NCBI RefSeq assembly: GCF_000025625.1
Contig: NC_013922.1
Coordinates: 372,001-436,000 of the forward strand
Origin: Natrialba magadii ATCC 43099
GTDB taxonomy: Archaea; Halobacteriota; Halobacteria; Halobacteriales; Natrialbaceae
Direction of reading: 5' to 3'
Length of the DNA stretch: 64,000 nucleotides
Part shown: piece after piece, positions 8,390 to 17,166 of the stretch
How the letters are laid out: every line of letters begins with the position of its first letter
Position numbering within the stretch: the stretch's first letter is position 1
Position numbers and translations under genes: made by a program
The notes under the pieces: generated by a model
Seen by the model: only the letters and a program-made list of their open reading frames with translations
Databases searched by the model: none
What the model was told of the DNA's origin: nothing

Positions 8390-8494
8390 TCAGAAATAGA
8401 CAAGACCGACGACGCCAGCAATGATCATGGTGAGCTCAAAGGCGAGGATCAGTATTTGCTCAAATCCGATCACATTCCGGACCAATATTAACAT
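8390..8494 (-). CDS. Possible 34-residue membrane peptide or gene remnant
   Basis: The minus-strand frame from ATG at 8494 to TGA at 8390-8392 encodes 34 residues with a strongly hydrophobic second half (ILILAFELTMIIAGVVGLVY), enough for one membrane helix. It is too short to judge coding by composition and may be the tail of a decayed membrane-protein gene, since the frame is open a little further upstream. It lies beside the 13-bp array. A role is unknown. Confidence 0.3.
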   Translation of the reverse strand: MLILVRNVIGFEQILILAFELTMIIAGVVGLVYF

Positions 8495-8547
8495 GAAGAT
8501 AGATCGAGACGGCAGATCCAACGTCGATTCCGCGCAAATAGTTCTCT

Positions 8548-8778
8548 TCACCGGAAGCACGTGATCCTGTTTGGCGATGCGTCAGTCCTCCCTCCATTGA
8601 TCAATCGCACGCACTCAGCAACTGCGTCCTGACCATGTTCCTCAACGGCGGTATGAGCGAGTGAGTCGGCATGCACACCCTCCCTTGGTGAGGAAACTCG
8701 ACGAAGCACGATCGAGACGACATCCCCTACCGATGGGTCAGCCGAATCACCAGTGACCTCACTCACATCGTACACCAT
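8548..8778 (-). CDS. Small acidic hypothetical protein
   Basis: 76 residues from ATG at 8778, beginning MVYDVSEVTGD. Composition (about a dozen acidic and fewer basic residues) suits a haloarchaeal protein better than the other frames here. No domain is recognised. It stands alone between two repeat regions. It could be a genuine small gene of the island or a chance frame. Confidence 0.4.
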   Translation of the reverse strand: MVYDVSEVTGDSADPSVGDVVSIVLRRVSSPREGVHADSLAHTAVEEHGQDAVAECVRLINGGRTDASPNRITCFR

Positions 8779-8897
8779 AATCTTGAGTGTCTGACTGTAT
8801 GCGCCGACGCGTCTAAAATCTCATCCGACTGCGCGCGAGTAGTAACCGTCTTTGCCAGCGTCATGGGTGAGCAGTAGGTTCCATGTAGCGTGCGCTT

Positions 8898-9115
8898 CAG
8901 GCAATCCAAGCAGTGATACCGAAAAAGAATTGCGGACACCCCCCGTCCCTATAGTTGAGTTTCGGGAAAGTCGCGTGATCTGCAGGAACGCAGACACTGC
9001 AGGCAATCCAAGCAGCGATATGAGCGAATAATTGCGGACACCCCCCGTCGTCCGGTCCGAACTGCGGGCAAGTCGTAGAACCCGTAGATCTGCGGTGACG
9101 CATCAGCAATCCAAG
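8898..9115. repeat. 102-bp direct tandem repeat, two copies plus a partial third
   Basis: CAGGCAATCCAAGCAG occurs at 8898 and exactly 102 bases later at 9000. TTGCGGACACCCCCCGTC recurs at the same 102-bp spacing, followed by a looser GGG.AAGTCG at matching positions. After an 8-bp difference around GATCTGC, the string CAATCCAAG appears a third time at 9107. The copies are diverged between the conserved blocks. Frames across it encode cysteine-rich, non-acidic peptides, so this is probably non-coding. Its function is unknown. Confidence 0.7.
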
Positions 9116-9293
9116 ACGGCGCACGCGATCGTGTCTCCCTCGGTTCTGTTGAGCAGGAGGATATGCTTCACTCTGGGTGGCTACGGCCATTGTCTTGGAC
9201 AGGAGTGACGTGTCGCCGGATATCTTGGATGAGAATTATAACGAGCTCATGGAGTCGGAGAAGGCCGAAAGTAGGGGGATTCCTCAATAACAT

Positions 9294-9929
9294 CTAATGC
9301 ATGACGTATGGGTAGAGCGAATCTGCCGGCCACTCACCGTTACCATCCTCAATCCATTTCAGGTAATCTCGGTAGGGATATACGTGGTATTTGTTATATT
9401 CCTCTGGCGGAATCCTGTCCAGATGCTCGTTCAACTTCTCATATCGATCGTACTTTTCCTGGTGGCAGAGGGCGCTGTAGGACCCGTACGCGGAAACCTG
9501 CACGTCTTCTATCCGGATGCGGCAGATGATGGCCGCTCCTCCGCGATCTAAGAAAGAGGTACCGAAGTGATTACTGTGGGGCCAGAGAAACACGCATCCG
9601 TAGCGTACGGATCCGGGTACGTGGTAGAGGTCGCTATGAACGTGCTCCAAGGGGTCGCCGAACCCATCCTTCAGGATCGACTCGGCTCGGTTGGGCTTGG
9701 TCTGGTGTACCAGCACTGCCTCGCCTAGTTCCACCTCTACCTCGCTTGCCTCCCTCGCTACCAGCTTTCTGGCGTCGTCGTTGTGCGATTGTGCCTCCAC
9801 CCATTCGACTGGCTGGACGTGACTGGGGTCAGCCATTGCTTCGACAGGGCCGTTCTCGGCACAGACCTCCGCGAGTCGCCTTAGGTTGTCGTCAGTGTTG
9901 CGGATTTGTTCGAGTTTCGAGTGTTCCAT
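9294..9929 (-). CDS. Possible ADP-ribosyltransferase-fold protein
   Basis: 211 residues from ATG at 9929. The segment VLVHQTKPNRAESILKDGF (about 72-90, H75) resembles the H..T....A..I...G motif that opens ADP-ribosyltransferase and DarT-like folds. It is followed by GCVFLWPHSN, where such folds have an aromatic second motif, and by a CRIRIEDVQV strand. The N-terminal 70 residues are helical and unassigned. No antitoxin-like neighbour is seen. If the fold is right it could be a toxin or defence effector of the island; the assignment rests on motif resemblance only. The third catalytic residue is not identifiable by eye. Confidence 0.5.
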   Translation of the reverse strand: MEHSKLEQIRNTDDNLRRLAEVCAENGPVEAMADPSHVQPVEWVEAQSHNDDARKLVAREASEVEVELGEAVLVHQTKPNRAESILKDGFGDPLEHVHSDLYHVPGSVRYGCVFLWPHSNHFGTSFLDRGGAAIICRIRIEDVQVSAYGSYSALCHQEKYDRYEKLNEHLDRIPPEEYNKYHVYPYRDYLKWIEDGNGEWPADSLYPYVMH

Positions 9930-10384
9930 CGGCCGTTAGTTCCGATTTGCGTTAACCGTCTCTCCCTCCTGGCCTCCTGGCTGGTTATGCTCTTGACCTG
10001 CACGCCGGTTCCAGGGTGGTCGCTACTACGGACGAACGGAGCGACTGGAGGATTGCGATGCACAGACCCAGAATAGTAGTCATATTTCGACGTAACCCAC
10101 TCTACTCACTTAAAGCTATAAGGAAATAAAACAGTCTAACTGACCAACTATCTCCGTATATGGCAACCGAAGGATCGATTGATTAGCAGTGTGTGAGTCG
10201 TTCTCATTGCATGTGAATTTAAGTGCTCCTTCAACCTAATGCGCAGACGTGCCTGGGGTGCGGGACAGAATCGCTATGTTCGTTAACGAATTCAAAATCG
10301 GCCTCCGCTCAATGAGAGCGAAAAATACCGATTCAGTAGGCTCAGGATGCGAATCCCGGTCCTTCAAGATCGCGTGCGAGAAAA
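9930..10384. other. Gene-less stretch between island and tRNA-Val
   Basis: No convincing gene is seen. The part from about 10080 to 10170 is AT-rich with several TATA-like strings. The frame starting near 10276 runs into the tRNA gene and is not coding. No copy of the tRNA 3' end was found here by eye, so no attachment-site duplication can be claimed. Confidence 0.5.
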
Positions 10385-10459
10385 TGGGTTGGGGCAGATT
10401 TGAACTGCCGACTTCCTCCGTGTGAAGGAGGTATCATAACCGGACTAGATCACCAACCC
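10385..10459 (-). tRNA. tRNA-Val (anticodon CAC)
   Basis: The minus strand folds as a tRNA. Acceptor GGGTTGG pairs with CCAACCC, the anticodon stem CCTCC/GGAGG encloses loop TTCACAC (CAC anticodon), and the T-arm contains GTTCAAATC. The discriminator is A, CCA is not encoded, and TTTT follows directly (10381-10384) as a likely terminator. The 3' end points toward the accessory island, the usual orientation for integration at a tRNA gene. Confidence 0.93.
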
Positions 10460-10673
10460 GCACCCGGTGCTATCCGCGCATTCGACTTAAGACTTCCTTT
10501 CAGTCGGCAGTGTGACCTGCCGACACAGGCACATCCGGTGTCTTCCCATCACCGAACCCGCTGGCTCCCTCACAGCAAATCGCGGCCAAACGCTTTGGTA
10601 TCATGCGAGCGGGGACTCGAGTCCCTCTGTCTCCCAACCCCCTGTTCCCGTGTACCCGCGCCGCCGCAGTCTC

Positions 10674-11207
10674 TCAGTACTCCGGCGCTTCCTCAGGCTC
10701 ACCCTCTCGTGCATTGACGACGCGGCCGAAAGTGAACAGGCCGTCCGACAGCCGGTTCAGGTACTGGACGGCCTGCTCGTTGATCTCCTCGTCCTGTGCG
10801 AGGTCGATGGCCCGGCGTTCGGCGCGCCGACACACCGTTCGTGCGTGGTGCAGTCGTGCGCCCGTATCGCTTCCCGAGGGGAGGATGAACGAAGTCAGCG
10901 GCTCGAGTTCCTCGTCGAACTCGTCGATCCAGTCTTCGACGGTGTCGACGTGCGCGGCAGTGATCGCGGGGTCGTCCTCGTCGGGATCGGGATTCGCGAA
11001 GTCGGCCTGGACGACGTGGAGGTGGTTCTGCACGCTTCGCAGGCAGTCGTCCACGTCGTCGTGGCCGGTCGGGCGAATCGTCCCGAGCAGCGCGTTGAGT
11101 TCGTCGACGGTGCCGTACGCCTCGATGCGGGCGCTCGTCTTCGAAACGCGGGTCATGTCCCGCAGGTCTGTCTGACCGTCGTCGCCGCGGCCGGTGTAGA
11201 TCGACAT
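10674..11207 (-). CDS. pduO: ATP:cob(I)alamin adenosyltransferase (PduO type)
   Basis: 177 residues. It transfers the adenosyl group of ATP to cob(I)alamin to form coenzyme B12. The N-terminus IYTGRGDDGQTDL is the ATP-binding signature of PduO-type enzymes. RIEAYGTVDELNALLG and the C-terminal helix with CRRAERRAIDL and YLNRLSDGLF are also diagnostic. The length is normal for the family. It stands alone, next to tRNA-Val, with no other cobalamin gene in view. pduO is the general family name; haloarchaeal annotations vary. Confidence 0.93.
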   Translation of the reverse strand: MSIYTGRGDDGQTDLRDMTRVSKTSARIEAYGTVDELNALLGTIRPTGHDDVDDCLRSVQNHLHVVQADFANPDPDEDDPAITAAHVDTVEDWIDEFDEELEPLTSFILPSGSDTGARLHHARTVCRRAERRAIDLAQDEEINEQAVQYLNRLSDGLFTFGRVVNAREGEPEEAPEY

Positions 11208-11330
11208 AGCCGAACCGACGGATGGTGCTTACTTAATTGCTAGCCGCTCGGCTGTCTCGTCGCTTTGCAGTCCCACTTACCAGCATCCGGAACCAGTACG
11301 TTCAATTCGCTCCGCGCGCAACCGCCTCGT

Positions 11331-11510
11331 ATGGCGATGGAACTCGATCACGACTGTCCCGACTGCGGCGAGGAACGGACGTTCTACCGTGCGGCGAGTA
11401 CGACTGTCCACCTCGGCGAGAAGGTCAAGTGGCACTGTCCCGACTGTGACTACGGATTCGTCCGGATCAGCGATAATGGAACCACGGTCGACTCGAGTGC
11501 AGACGCGTAG
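11331..11510 (+). CDS. Small zinc beta-ribbon protein
   Basis: 59 residues from ATG 11331 (MAMELD; an ATG two codons later is equally possible). CPDCGEERTFY and, about 24 residues on, WHCPDCDYGFVR form a two-knuckle zinc ribbon, a pattern common in small haloarchaeal proteins. It has no catalytic features and may bind nucleic acid or protein. It precedes the NAD kinase fusion on the same strand with a 90-bp gap, so co-transcription is possible but not shown. Confidence 0.75.
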   Translation: MAMELDHDCPDCGEERTFYRAASTTVHLGEKVKWHCPDCDYGFVRISDNGTTVDSSADA

Positions 11511-11600
11511 TTTCTCATTCTCCCACCGCCTTCGGAAACTCGTTGGTCGTCACACCAGGAACACCAACACCCATAGTCAGTCAGTTCCACGGATAACGTA

Positions 11601-13424
11601 ATGCAAGGACGTAGACTCGCGACGACGGAGGAGATCGTCGCGATCGTTAGTCCCGACAGCGACGATGTCGTCGCTCGACTCGAGTCCTGGACGGCCGAGC
11701 GCGACATCTCGCTGTCGACGGTGGCCGTCGGCGACGATATCGATCACGTCTACGACGAGAATCGGGCGACACTCGGCGTAACGATCGGCGGCGACGGCAC
11801 GTTCTTCGAGGGGATCAAGACCTTCGCACCTCGGAACGTCCCGCAGATCGGCGTCAACACGGGCACGCTCGCCTTCCTCGCACGCGTCGAGCCCGAAGAT
11901 CTGGAGGCTGCACTCGACGAGATCATCCACGGCCGCGCCAAAGTCGATAGCCGCCAGCAGGTCGTCGTCCACGGAGAAGGTATCGACGCGACGGGGATCA
12001 ACGATGTGATGGTCGAACACGTGCCGCCCGAGAATCCGATCGACCGCAAGATCACGCAACTCGACGTCTACGCCGACGACGAGTACATCGGTGAGTTCGA
12101 GGGAACCGGCCTCGCGGTCTCGACGCCGACGGGTTCAACCGGTATCTCGTTGTCCGCCAACGGCCCAATTCATTATCCGGTCGACAACCACACGCTCCAG
12201 CTTGTCCCGTTACACACCCACCAGATCGGTGTCCGACCAATCATTGTCTCGTCCTCGACGGAGCTTCGGCTCGTGACCCGCGGGCCGGCAACCCTGCTGG
12301 TCGACGGCGGTCGGGCGAACGCCACACTCGAGACTGGCGAGGAGGTCCTGATTACGGGCGCAGAACGGCTTGCCCACGTGGTCCGAACGAGTTACGACGA
12401 CCACTTCTTCACCGCGATTTCGAAGAAACTCGGGTGGGGAATCCGCGATGTCGACGAGCCCCAGCGCCAGTCAACCACGGCGGCGCGCGAGCAAGCGGGA
12501 GATTTCGCTGCCGAGTCGGTCGGCGACGACCACGGCCTTCCCCCTGGCCCTGCCCCTACTCCGTCTCCTTCGCGTGCCCCCGGTTCCGACTCCACGACTC
12601 CGGCGCTGACGGACGGCGATTCCTCGACGGTACTCGAGCACGCCCACACGATTGCAACGGAGGCTGCCGAGGCAGCCGGCGAACCGCTGCGCGAACTGCA
12701 CGGCCAGGTCGAGACCGTCGACGTCAAGAGCAACAAGTCGGATATCGTCACCGAGGCGGACCATCAGGCCAATCGGATCATCACGACCGTTATCGACAAC
12801 GAGTTCCCAGATCACGGCATCGTCTCCGAGGAACAACCCCGCAGGAACGGTAAGAACGGCTACACGTGGGTCGTCGATCCCCTCGACGGAACCGGGAACT
12901 TCGCCCACGGAAATCCCAACTACTCGATTTCGATCGCTCTCCTCGAGAACGGCACGCCAGCGATGGGTGTCGTCTACGTTCCCGAAACGGACGAGTTGTT
13001 CAGCGCAATTGCAGGTATCGGTGCCTGGCGAGACGGCGACCCGATCGAAACGACGGATCGCGACCGACTGGACGAGAGTATGCTCATCTCGGGCTACGAT
13101 CCGGACGGCACGTTCCTCTCGCACTTCTACCAGGAGTCACGCGGTGTCCGCCGGCTTGGCTCGGCCGCGCTCAACCTCTGTTATCTCGCGAGTGGCAGCG
13201 CCGACGCGACCTGGGAGCACGACACCTATCCGTGGGACATCGCCGGCGGCCTCGTCATCGCTCGCGCCGCGGGTGCAACGATCACCGACGAGCGCGGCGA
13301 GCCGTTCGTCTTCGATCTCGCGACCGACAAGCGGACAGCGCTGCTCGGCTCGAACGGGCCGCTGCATCCGGCGCTACTCGAGCACCTCGGGACGGGGTTG
13401 CCGGACCGAAGCGGAGACCGGTAG
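11601..13424 (+). CDS. NAD kinase fused to inositol-monophosphatase-type phosphatase
   Basis: 607 residues. Residues about 1-275 are an ATP-NAD kinase with GGDGT at 63-67, NTGTLAFL, and PTGSTGISLSANG. An Ala/Pro/Ser/Thr-rich linker follows at about 285-330. Residues about 335-600 are an IMPase/FBPase-family domain with EEQ near 409, DPLDGTGNF at 425-433 and WDIAGG near 544, the metal-binding set. The methanogen enzyme MJ0917 combines NADP phosphatase and NAD kinase, as I recall in the opposite order. A bifunctional NADP-balancing enzyme is the likeliest reading; the phosphatase could instead act on fructose bisphosphate or inositol phosphate. Confidence 0.9.
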   Translation: MQGRRLATTEEIVAIVSPDSDDVVARLESWTAERDISLSTVAVGDDIDHVYDENRATLGVTIGGDGTFFEGIKTFAPRNVPQIGVNTGTLAFLARVEPEDLEAALDEIIHGRAKVDSRQQVVVHGEGIDATGINDVMVEHVPPENPIDRKITQLDVYADDEYIGEFEGTGLAVSTPTGSTGISLSANGPIHYPVDNHTLQLVPLHTHQIGVRPIIVSSSTELRLVTRGPATLLVDGGRANATLETGEEVLITGAERLAHVVRTSYDDHFFTAISKKLGWGIRDVDEPQRQSTTAAREQAGDFAAESVGDDHGLPPGPAPTPSPSRAPGSDSTTPALTDGDSSTVLEHAHTIATEAAEAAGEPLRELHGQVETVDVKSNKSDIVTEADHQANRIITTVIDNEFPDHGIVSEEQPRRNGKNGYTWVVDPLDGTGNFAHGNPNYSISIALLENGTPAMGVVYVPETDELFSAIAGIGAWRDGDPIETTDRDRLDESMLISGYDPDGTFLSHFYQESRGVRRLGSAALNLCYLASGSADATWEHDTYPWDIAGGLVIARAAGATITDERGEPFVFDLATDKRTALLGSNGPLHPALLEHLGTGLPDRSGDR

Positions 13425-13591
13425 CCCGAAACTGCTGGTTTTGACTCCTCTACTGTGGCCGTTTTCCAGGGCCGGTTGCTGGTTTGCATCGCACGCAGCG
13501 AAACGGCACAAAGCTGTTTCGGTGGTGTGACCACCGGTTTCATCCCTCGAATACGCTTATCGTCACCGCTGTTCGTCGTAGGTGTAGGAAC

Positions 13592-14254
13592 ATGTCACTC
13601 TTCCCGACCGAGATGGAGAGCGAACGCCTCCGGTACGAGCGAGTGCACCCGGAAGAGTTCGACGCGTACGAACTCTACGAGTACGTCCAGGCCGGCACCC
13701 CTCACGTCGACGAGTTGACGGAGTATATGCCGTGGGACCCACACGCTCACCCAAAGGAGTCGTTCGACTGGGTCGAACAGTCCGGTAAGCAGTTCGACGA
13801 CGGCGAGGCCGCAAACTACCTGGTTCGGCTGGCGGAGGATGAGGCCGGCGTCAAAGTCGAAGACGAAGACGAAGACGAAAACGAAGACGAAAACGAAAAC
13901 GAGGGCAAGCAAGCCGGCGAACTGGCCGGTACAGCGGGACTCTCCGTGGACTGGGACTGCAAACGGGCGGTCTTCGGCACGTGGTTCCGGAAACCGTTCT
14001 GGGGCCGTGGCTACTCCGGTGAGCGCGCTGCTCGCATGCTCGAACTCGCCTTCGACCGACTGGATCTCGAACTGGTCGCTGTTGCACACGACCCGGAAAA
14101 CGACAAATCGCGTCGCGCGATCGAGAAGTACGTCGATCGCTTCGGCGGCCGCAAAGAGGGTCGACTCCGAAACAAGGTCGTCATCGACGACGAGCCGCGA
14201 GCCCTCGTTCAGTACAGCATTTCGCGTGAGGAGTGGGAGCGGAACTGCGAGTGA
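13592..14254 (+). CDS. GNAT N-acetyltransferase with repeat-encoded acidic insert
   Basis: 220 residues from ATG 13592 (MSLFPTEMES); the frame is open further upstream but lacks haloarchaeal composition. The N-terminus ESERLRYERVHPEEF and the FGTWFRKPFWGRGYSGE acetyl-CoA loop fit the RimJ/RimL branch of GNATs. A strand with ELVAVAHDPENDKSRRAIEKY follows. Residues about 89-105 are a run of Asp/Glu/Asn encoded by GAAGAC and GAAAAC hexamers, inserted before the core strand ELAGTAGLSV. The substrate is unknown. The gene stands alone between the NAD kinase fusion and the convergent gcvPB. Confidence 0.87.
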   Translation: MSLFPTEMESERLRYERVHPEEFDAYELYEYVQAGTPHVDELTEYMPWDPHAHPKESFDWVEQSGKQFDDGEAANYLVRLAEDEAGVKVEDEDEDENEDENENEGKQAGELAGTAGLSVDWDCKRAVFGTWFRKPFWGRGYSGERAARMLELAFDRLDLELVAVAHDPENDKSRRAIEKYVDRFGGRKEGRLRNKVVIDDEPRALVQYSISREEWERNCE

Positions 14255-14314
14255 GTCTGCTGGACGCTGAATCGTGGACCCCGAAAAGAAAACCTGAACC
14301 GGAAAACGGCTCTC

Positions 14315-15814
14315 CTACGTGTCTTCCTCTGCTAACTCGTGCCAGGACAGCCGCGGGCTCCGCGCCGCGCTGGTCTGGTCGATCCGTCGCGCCGTCGTCC
14401 GCTCGGGGGCGTCCTCGAGTACCTCGTCACTCTCCTGAGCAACCGCGTTGAACGCCGCCGCGAGGCGATCGAGTGTGTCCTTGCTCTCGATCTCCGTCGG
14501 CTCGGTCATCAGCGCCTCGGGGACGATTTCGGGCCACTTCGTCGTCGGCGGGTGGACGCCGTAATCGAGCATCCGCTTTGCGACGTCGGCTGCGTCCTGG
14601 TCGCCCGCGCTGGCGACGAATTCGTGGTGGAACGGCCCGTAGGGAACGTCGTACTCGATCTGGCTCGCGAGGTAGTTCGCGTTGAGTACGGCCTTGGCGC
14701 TGGCGTCCGTCAGTCCCTCGTCGCCGAGGCGGGCGATGTAGGCGAACGCCTTCACGAGGACGAGCCAGTTGCCCTGGAAGCCGTGGACGTTGCCGATGGT
14801 GTGGTCGGGATCGAACAGTTCGTAGGTCGCCTGCCCGGAATTCGTCTCCGCGTCGGCCTCACGAACGCGAGGCGCAGGCAGGAACGGCTCGAGTTCAGCC
14901 ACGACACCAACGGGTCCCGCACCGGGACCGCCGCCGCCGTGGGGCGTCGCGAACGTCTTGTGGACGTTGTAGTGCATCACGTCGAAGCCCATATCGCCCG
15001 GTCGTGCGCGGCCGAGCAGCGCGTTCAGGTTCGCGCCGTCGTAGTAGAGAAGACCGCCGACGTCGTGGACCATGTCGGCAATCTCCTCGATATCGCGCTC
15101 GAACAGGCCGAGCGTATTGGGGTTCGTAAGCATCAGCGCAGCTGTGTTCTCGGAGAGGGCGGCCTCGAGCGCATCGAGGTCGACACGCCCGTCTTCGTCG
15201 CTCGGCAGCGAGACGACGTCGTAGCCGCCGAGTGCGGCGGTCGCGAAGTTCGTCCCGTGGGCACTCTCGGGGATGATGACCTCGTCGCGGTGGCCCTCGC
15301 CGTTGTGTTCGTGGTAGGCCGCGGCGACGCGGATGCCGACGAACTCGCCGGCTGCACCTGCGGGCGGCTGGAGCGTAACGGCATCCATGCCACCGATTCG
15401 GCCGAGGTAGTCCTGCAGTCGATACAGCAACTCGAGTGTCCCCTGAATCGACTCCTCGGAGCGATCAGGGTGGACCGCAGCCGAGGGCAGCGCCGCCACG
15501 TCCTCGGTGAACTTGGGGTTGTACTTCATCGTACACGAGCCAAGCGGGTAGGGGCCGCTGTCGATCCCGTAGATCATCTGCGAGAGGCGCGTGTAGTGAC
15601 GGGCGAGCTCGGGCTCCGAGAGTTCGGGCAACTCGAGGTCGTCTCGTGTGAGGTCGTCGGGGAGTGGTGAGTCGCCGGCTCCGATGTCGACGCTGGTCTG
15701 ATCCTTCTCGGAGAGTAGCGGTTCGTACTGGCCGTCGTTGACGTAGCGAGCCTGGTCGTAACGGACCTGGCTGGCGTCCGTCGTTGGGTCGTTGGTCGTC
15801 TGATCGTTACTCAT
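14315..15814 (-). CDS. gcvPB: Glycine dehydrogenase (decarboxylating) subunit 2
   Basis: 499 residues. It is the PLP-bearing half of the two-subunit P-protein, which decarboxylates glycine and passes the aminomethyl group to lipoyl-GcvH. [18 protein letters not shown] (K286 the expected PLP lysine) and [10 protein letters not shown] near 92-101 are diagnostic. It overlaps gcvPA by 4 bp (ATGA). The C-terminal 30 residues are Ser/Ala/Arg-rich and not typical of the family, possibly an added tail. No gcvT or gcvH lies in the window. Confidence 0.95.
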   Translation of the reverse strand: MSNDQTTNDPTTDASQVRYDQARYVNDGQYEPLLSEKDQTSVDIGAGDSPLPDDLTRDDLELPELSEPELARHYTRLSQMIYGIDSGPYPLGSCTMKYNPKFTEDVAALPSAAVHPDRSEESIQGTLELLYRLQDYLGRIGGMDAVTLQPPAGAAGEFVGIRVAAAYHEHNGEGHRDEVIIPESAHGTNFATAALGGYDVVSLPSDEDGRVDLDALEAALSENTAALMLTNPNTLGLFERDIEEIADMVHDVGGLLYYDGANLNALLGRARPGDMGFDVMHYNVHKTFATPHGGGGPGAGPVGVVAELEPFLPAPRVREADAETNSGQATYELFDPDHTIGNVHGFQGNWLVLVKAFAYIARLGDEGLTDASAKAVLNANYLASQIEYDVPYGPFHHEFVASAGDQDAADVAKRMLDYGVHPPTTKWPEIVPEALMTEPTEIESKDTLDRLAAAFNAVAQESDEVLEDAPERTTARRIDQTSAARSPRLSWHELAEEDT

Positions 15815-17160
15815 CGAACCACCTCCGTCATCGCCGCGACGAAGTCGTCGAGATCGTCGTCAGGGACGCCGGCAACACAGACCTGAATCTCGTGCTCGCC
15901 GACGACGTGGACTGCGAAGCCGCGTTTCTCGAGATCCTCGGCAATTGCCGGCGCGGGCTGGTCGACGCGTGCGACGAACTCGCGGATGTGGTGGCGGTCG
16001 TGGACCGGTGCCTGGACGCCGTCGAGGTCGTCGAGTCGCGCCGCGAGTTCATCCGCGCGCGTGACGCCGCGCTTTGCGAGGTCGACCATTCCGTTCGGGC
16101 CGAGAGAGGCCGCGTGCATCGCGGTTCGCAGCGCGACCCAGGCCTGGTTCGTACAGATGTTACTCGTTGCACGCTCGCGTCGGATGTGCTGCTCGCGGGT
16201 CTGCAGCGTGAGGGTGAACGCCCGCCGGTCGGTCGCGTCCTCGCTCACGCCGACCAGTCGGCCGGGCACCTGGCGCAGGAACTCCTCACGGCAGGCGAAG
16301 AGGCCAAGCCCCATGCCGTAGCTCGTCGGCAGGCCGAGGACACTTGCGTCGCCGATGACGACGTCTGCGCCCACGTCCGCGGGTCGCTGCAGGAGCGAGA
16401 GTGCAACGGGGTCCGAACCGAGAACGAACAGCGCGTCAGCGCCGTCTGCGACCTCGCCGATCGACTCGAGTTGCTCCTCGATCGTTCCGCGCACGGTCGG
16501 ATTCTCCGCGTAGACCATGACGACGTCGTCGCCCTCGTCGACAGTGGACTCGAGTGCGTCCACGTCGACGGTGCCGTCGTCGGTCGGGTAGGACTCGACG
16601 GTGAGGTCGGTGCCGGCGACGTAGTTTTCGAGCGTGCTTCGTCGGCCGTCTCGCAGGAGGTCGGGGACGAGCACGCGGTGGCCGCTCGTCGAGCGGACGC
16701 GCTCTGCGAGTGTTGCGGCCTCGCCGAGTGCCGTCGCGGCGTCGTACATCGAGCAGTTGGCGATTTCCAGTCCTGTGAGTTCGACCAGCAGCGACTGGTA
16801 CTCGAACAGCGCCTGCAGGAAGCCCTGGGAGACTTCGGGCTGGTACTGCGTGTAGGACGTAAGAAATTCGGACCGATCCGCGAGGTGGTCGACGAGCGAG
16901 GGGATGTAGTAGCCGTAGTGGCCTCGCCCGAGTAGTTCCGTCAGGTCTGCGTTCCGATCGAGCACCGAGCGCACGAGCCGGCGCGTCTCGCGCTCGGACC
17001 GTGCGTCGATCCCGAACCCGTCGGTGAACCGAACCGCTTCGGGAATGTCAAAGAGCTCGTCGACGGAGTCGACCCCGATCGCCTCGAGCATTGCTGTGCG
17101 TCCATCGTCCGTGTGGGGAGCGTAGGGACTCCCCGTCGTGTATGTATCAGACTCGTTCAT
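15811..17160 (-). CDS. gcvPA: Glycine dehydrogenase (decarboxylating) subunit 1
   Basis: 449 residues. It is the N-terminal-type subunit of the glycine decarboxylase P-protein, acting as a heterodimer pair with gcvPB, which it overlaps. [35 protein letters not shown]-type residues and [11 protein letters not shown] are family hallmarks. The length is normal. Its start is only 7 bp from a GTACTG tandem repeat (17167-17255), which therefore occupies the promoter or leader. Haloarchaea usually place gcvT and gcvH beside it; here the upstream neighbour is unrelated. Confidence 0.95.
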   Translation of the reverse strand: MNESDTYTTGSPYAPHTDDGRTAMLEAIGVDSVDELFDIPEAVRFTDGFGIDARSERETRRLVRSVLDRNADLTELLGRGHYGYYIPSLVDHLADRSEFLTSYTQYQPEVSQGFLQALFEYQSLLVELTGLEIANCSMYDAATALGEAATLAERVRSTSGHRVLVPDLLRDGRRSTLENYVAGTDLTVESYPTDDGTVDVDALESTVDEGDDVVMVYAENPTVRGTIEEQLESIGEVADGADALFVLGSDPVALSLLQRPADVGADVVIGDASVLGLPTSYGMGLGLFACREEFLRQVPGRLVGVSEDATDRRAFTLTLQTREQHIRRERATSNICTNQAWVALRTAMHAASLGPNGMVDLAKRGVTRADELAARLDDLDGVQAPVHDRHHIREFVARVDQPAPAIAEDLEKRGFAVHVVGEHEIQVCVAGVPDDDLDDFVAAMTEVVR

Positions 17161-17166
17161 ACCGCC

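Noticed and set aside
8113-9115. Possible CRISPR array
   Set aside because: The 13-bp units have no unique spacers of uniform length, the 102-bp repeat is continuous and diverged, and no cas gene is present.
8897-9190. 97-codon minus-strand frame with a 34-residue repeat
   Set aside because: It follows from the 102-bp DNA repeat and is Cys/Arg-rich and non-acidic, unlike haloarchaeal proteins.
10276-10431. Open frame ending in tRNA-Val
   Set aside because: It reads into the tRNA gene in a frame that resembles a known annotation artefact and has no domain.
14339-16935. Long plus-strand frames (443 and 383 codons) opposite gcvPB/gcvPA
   Set aside because: Antisense shadows of two clear enzymes.
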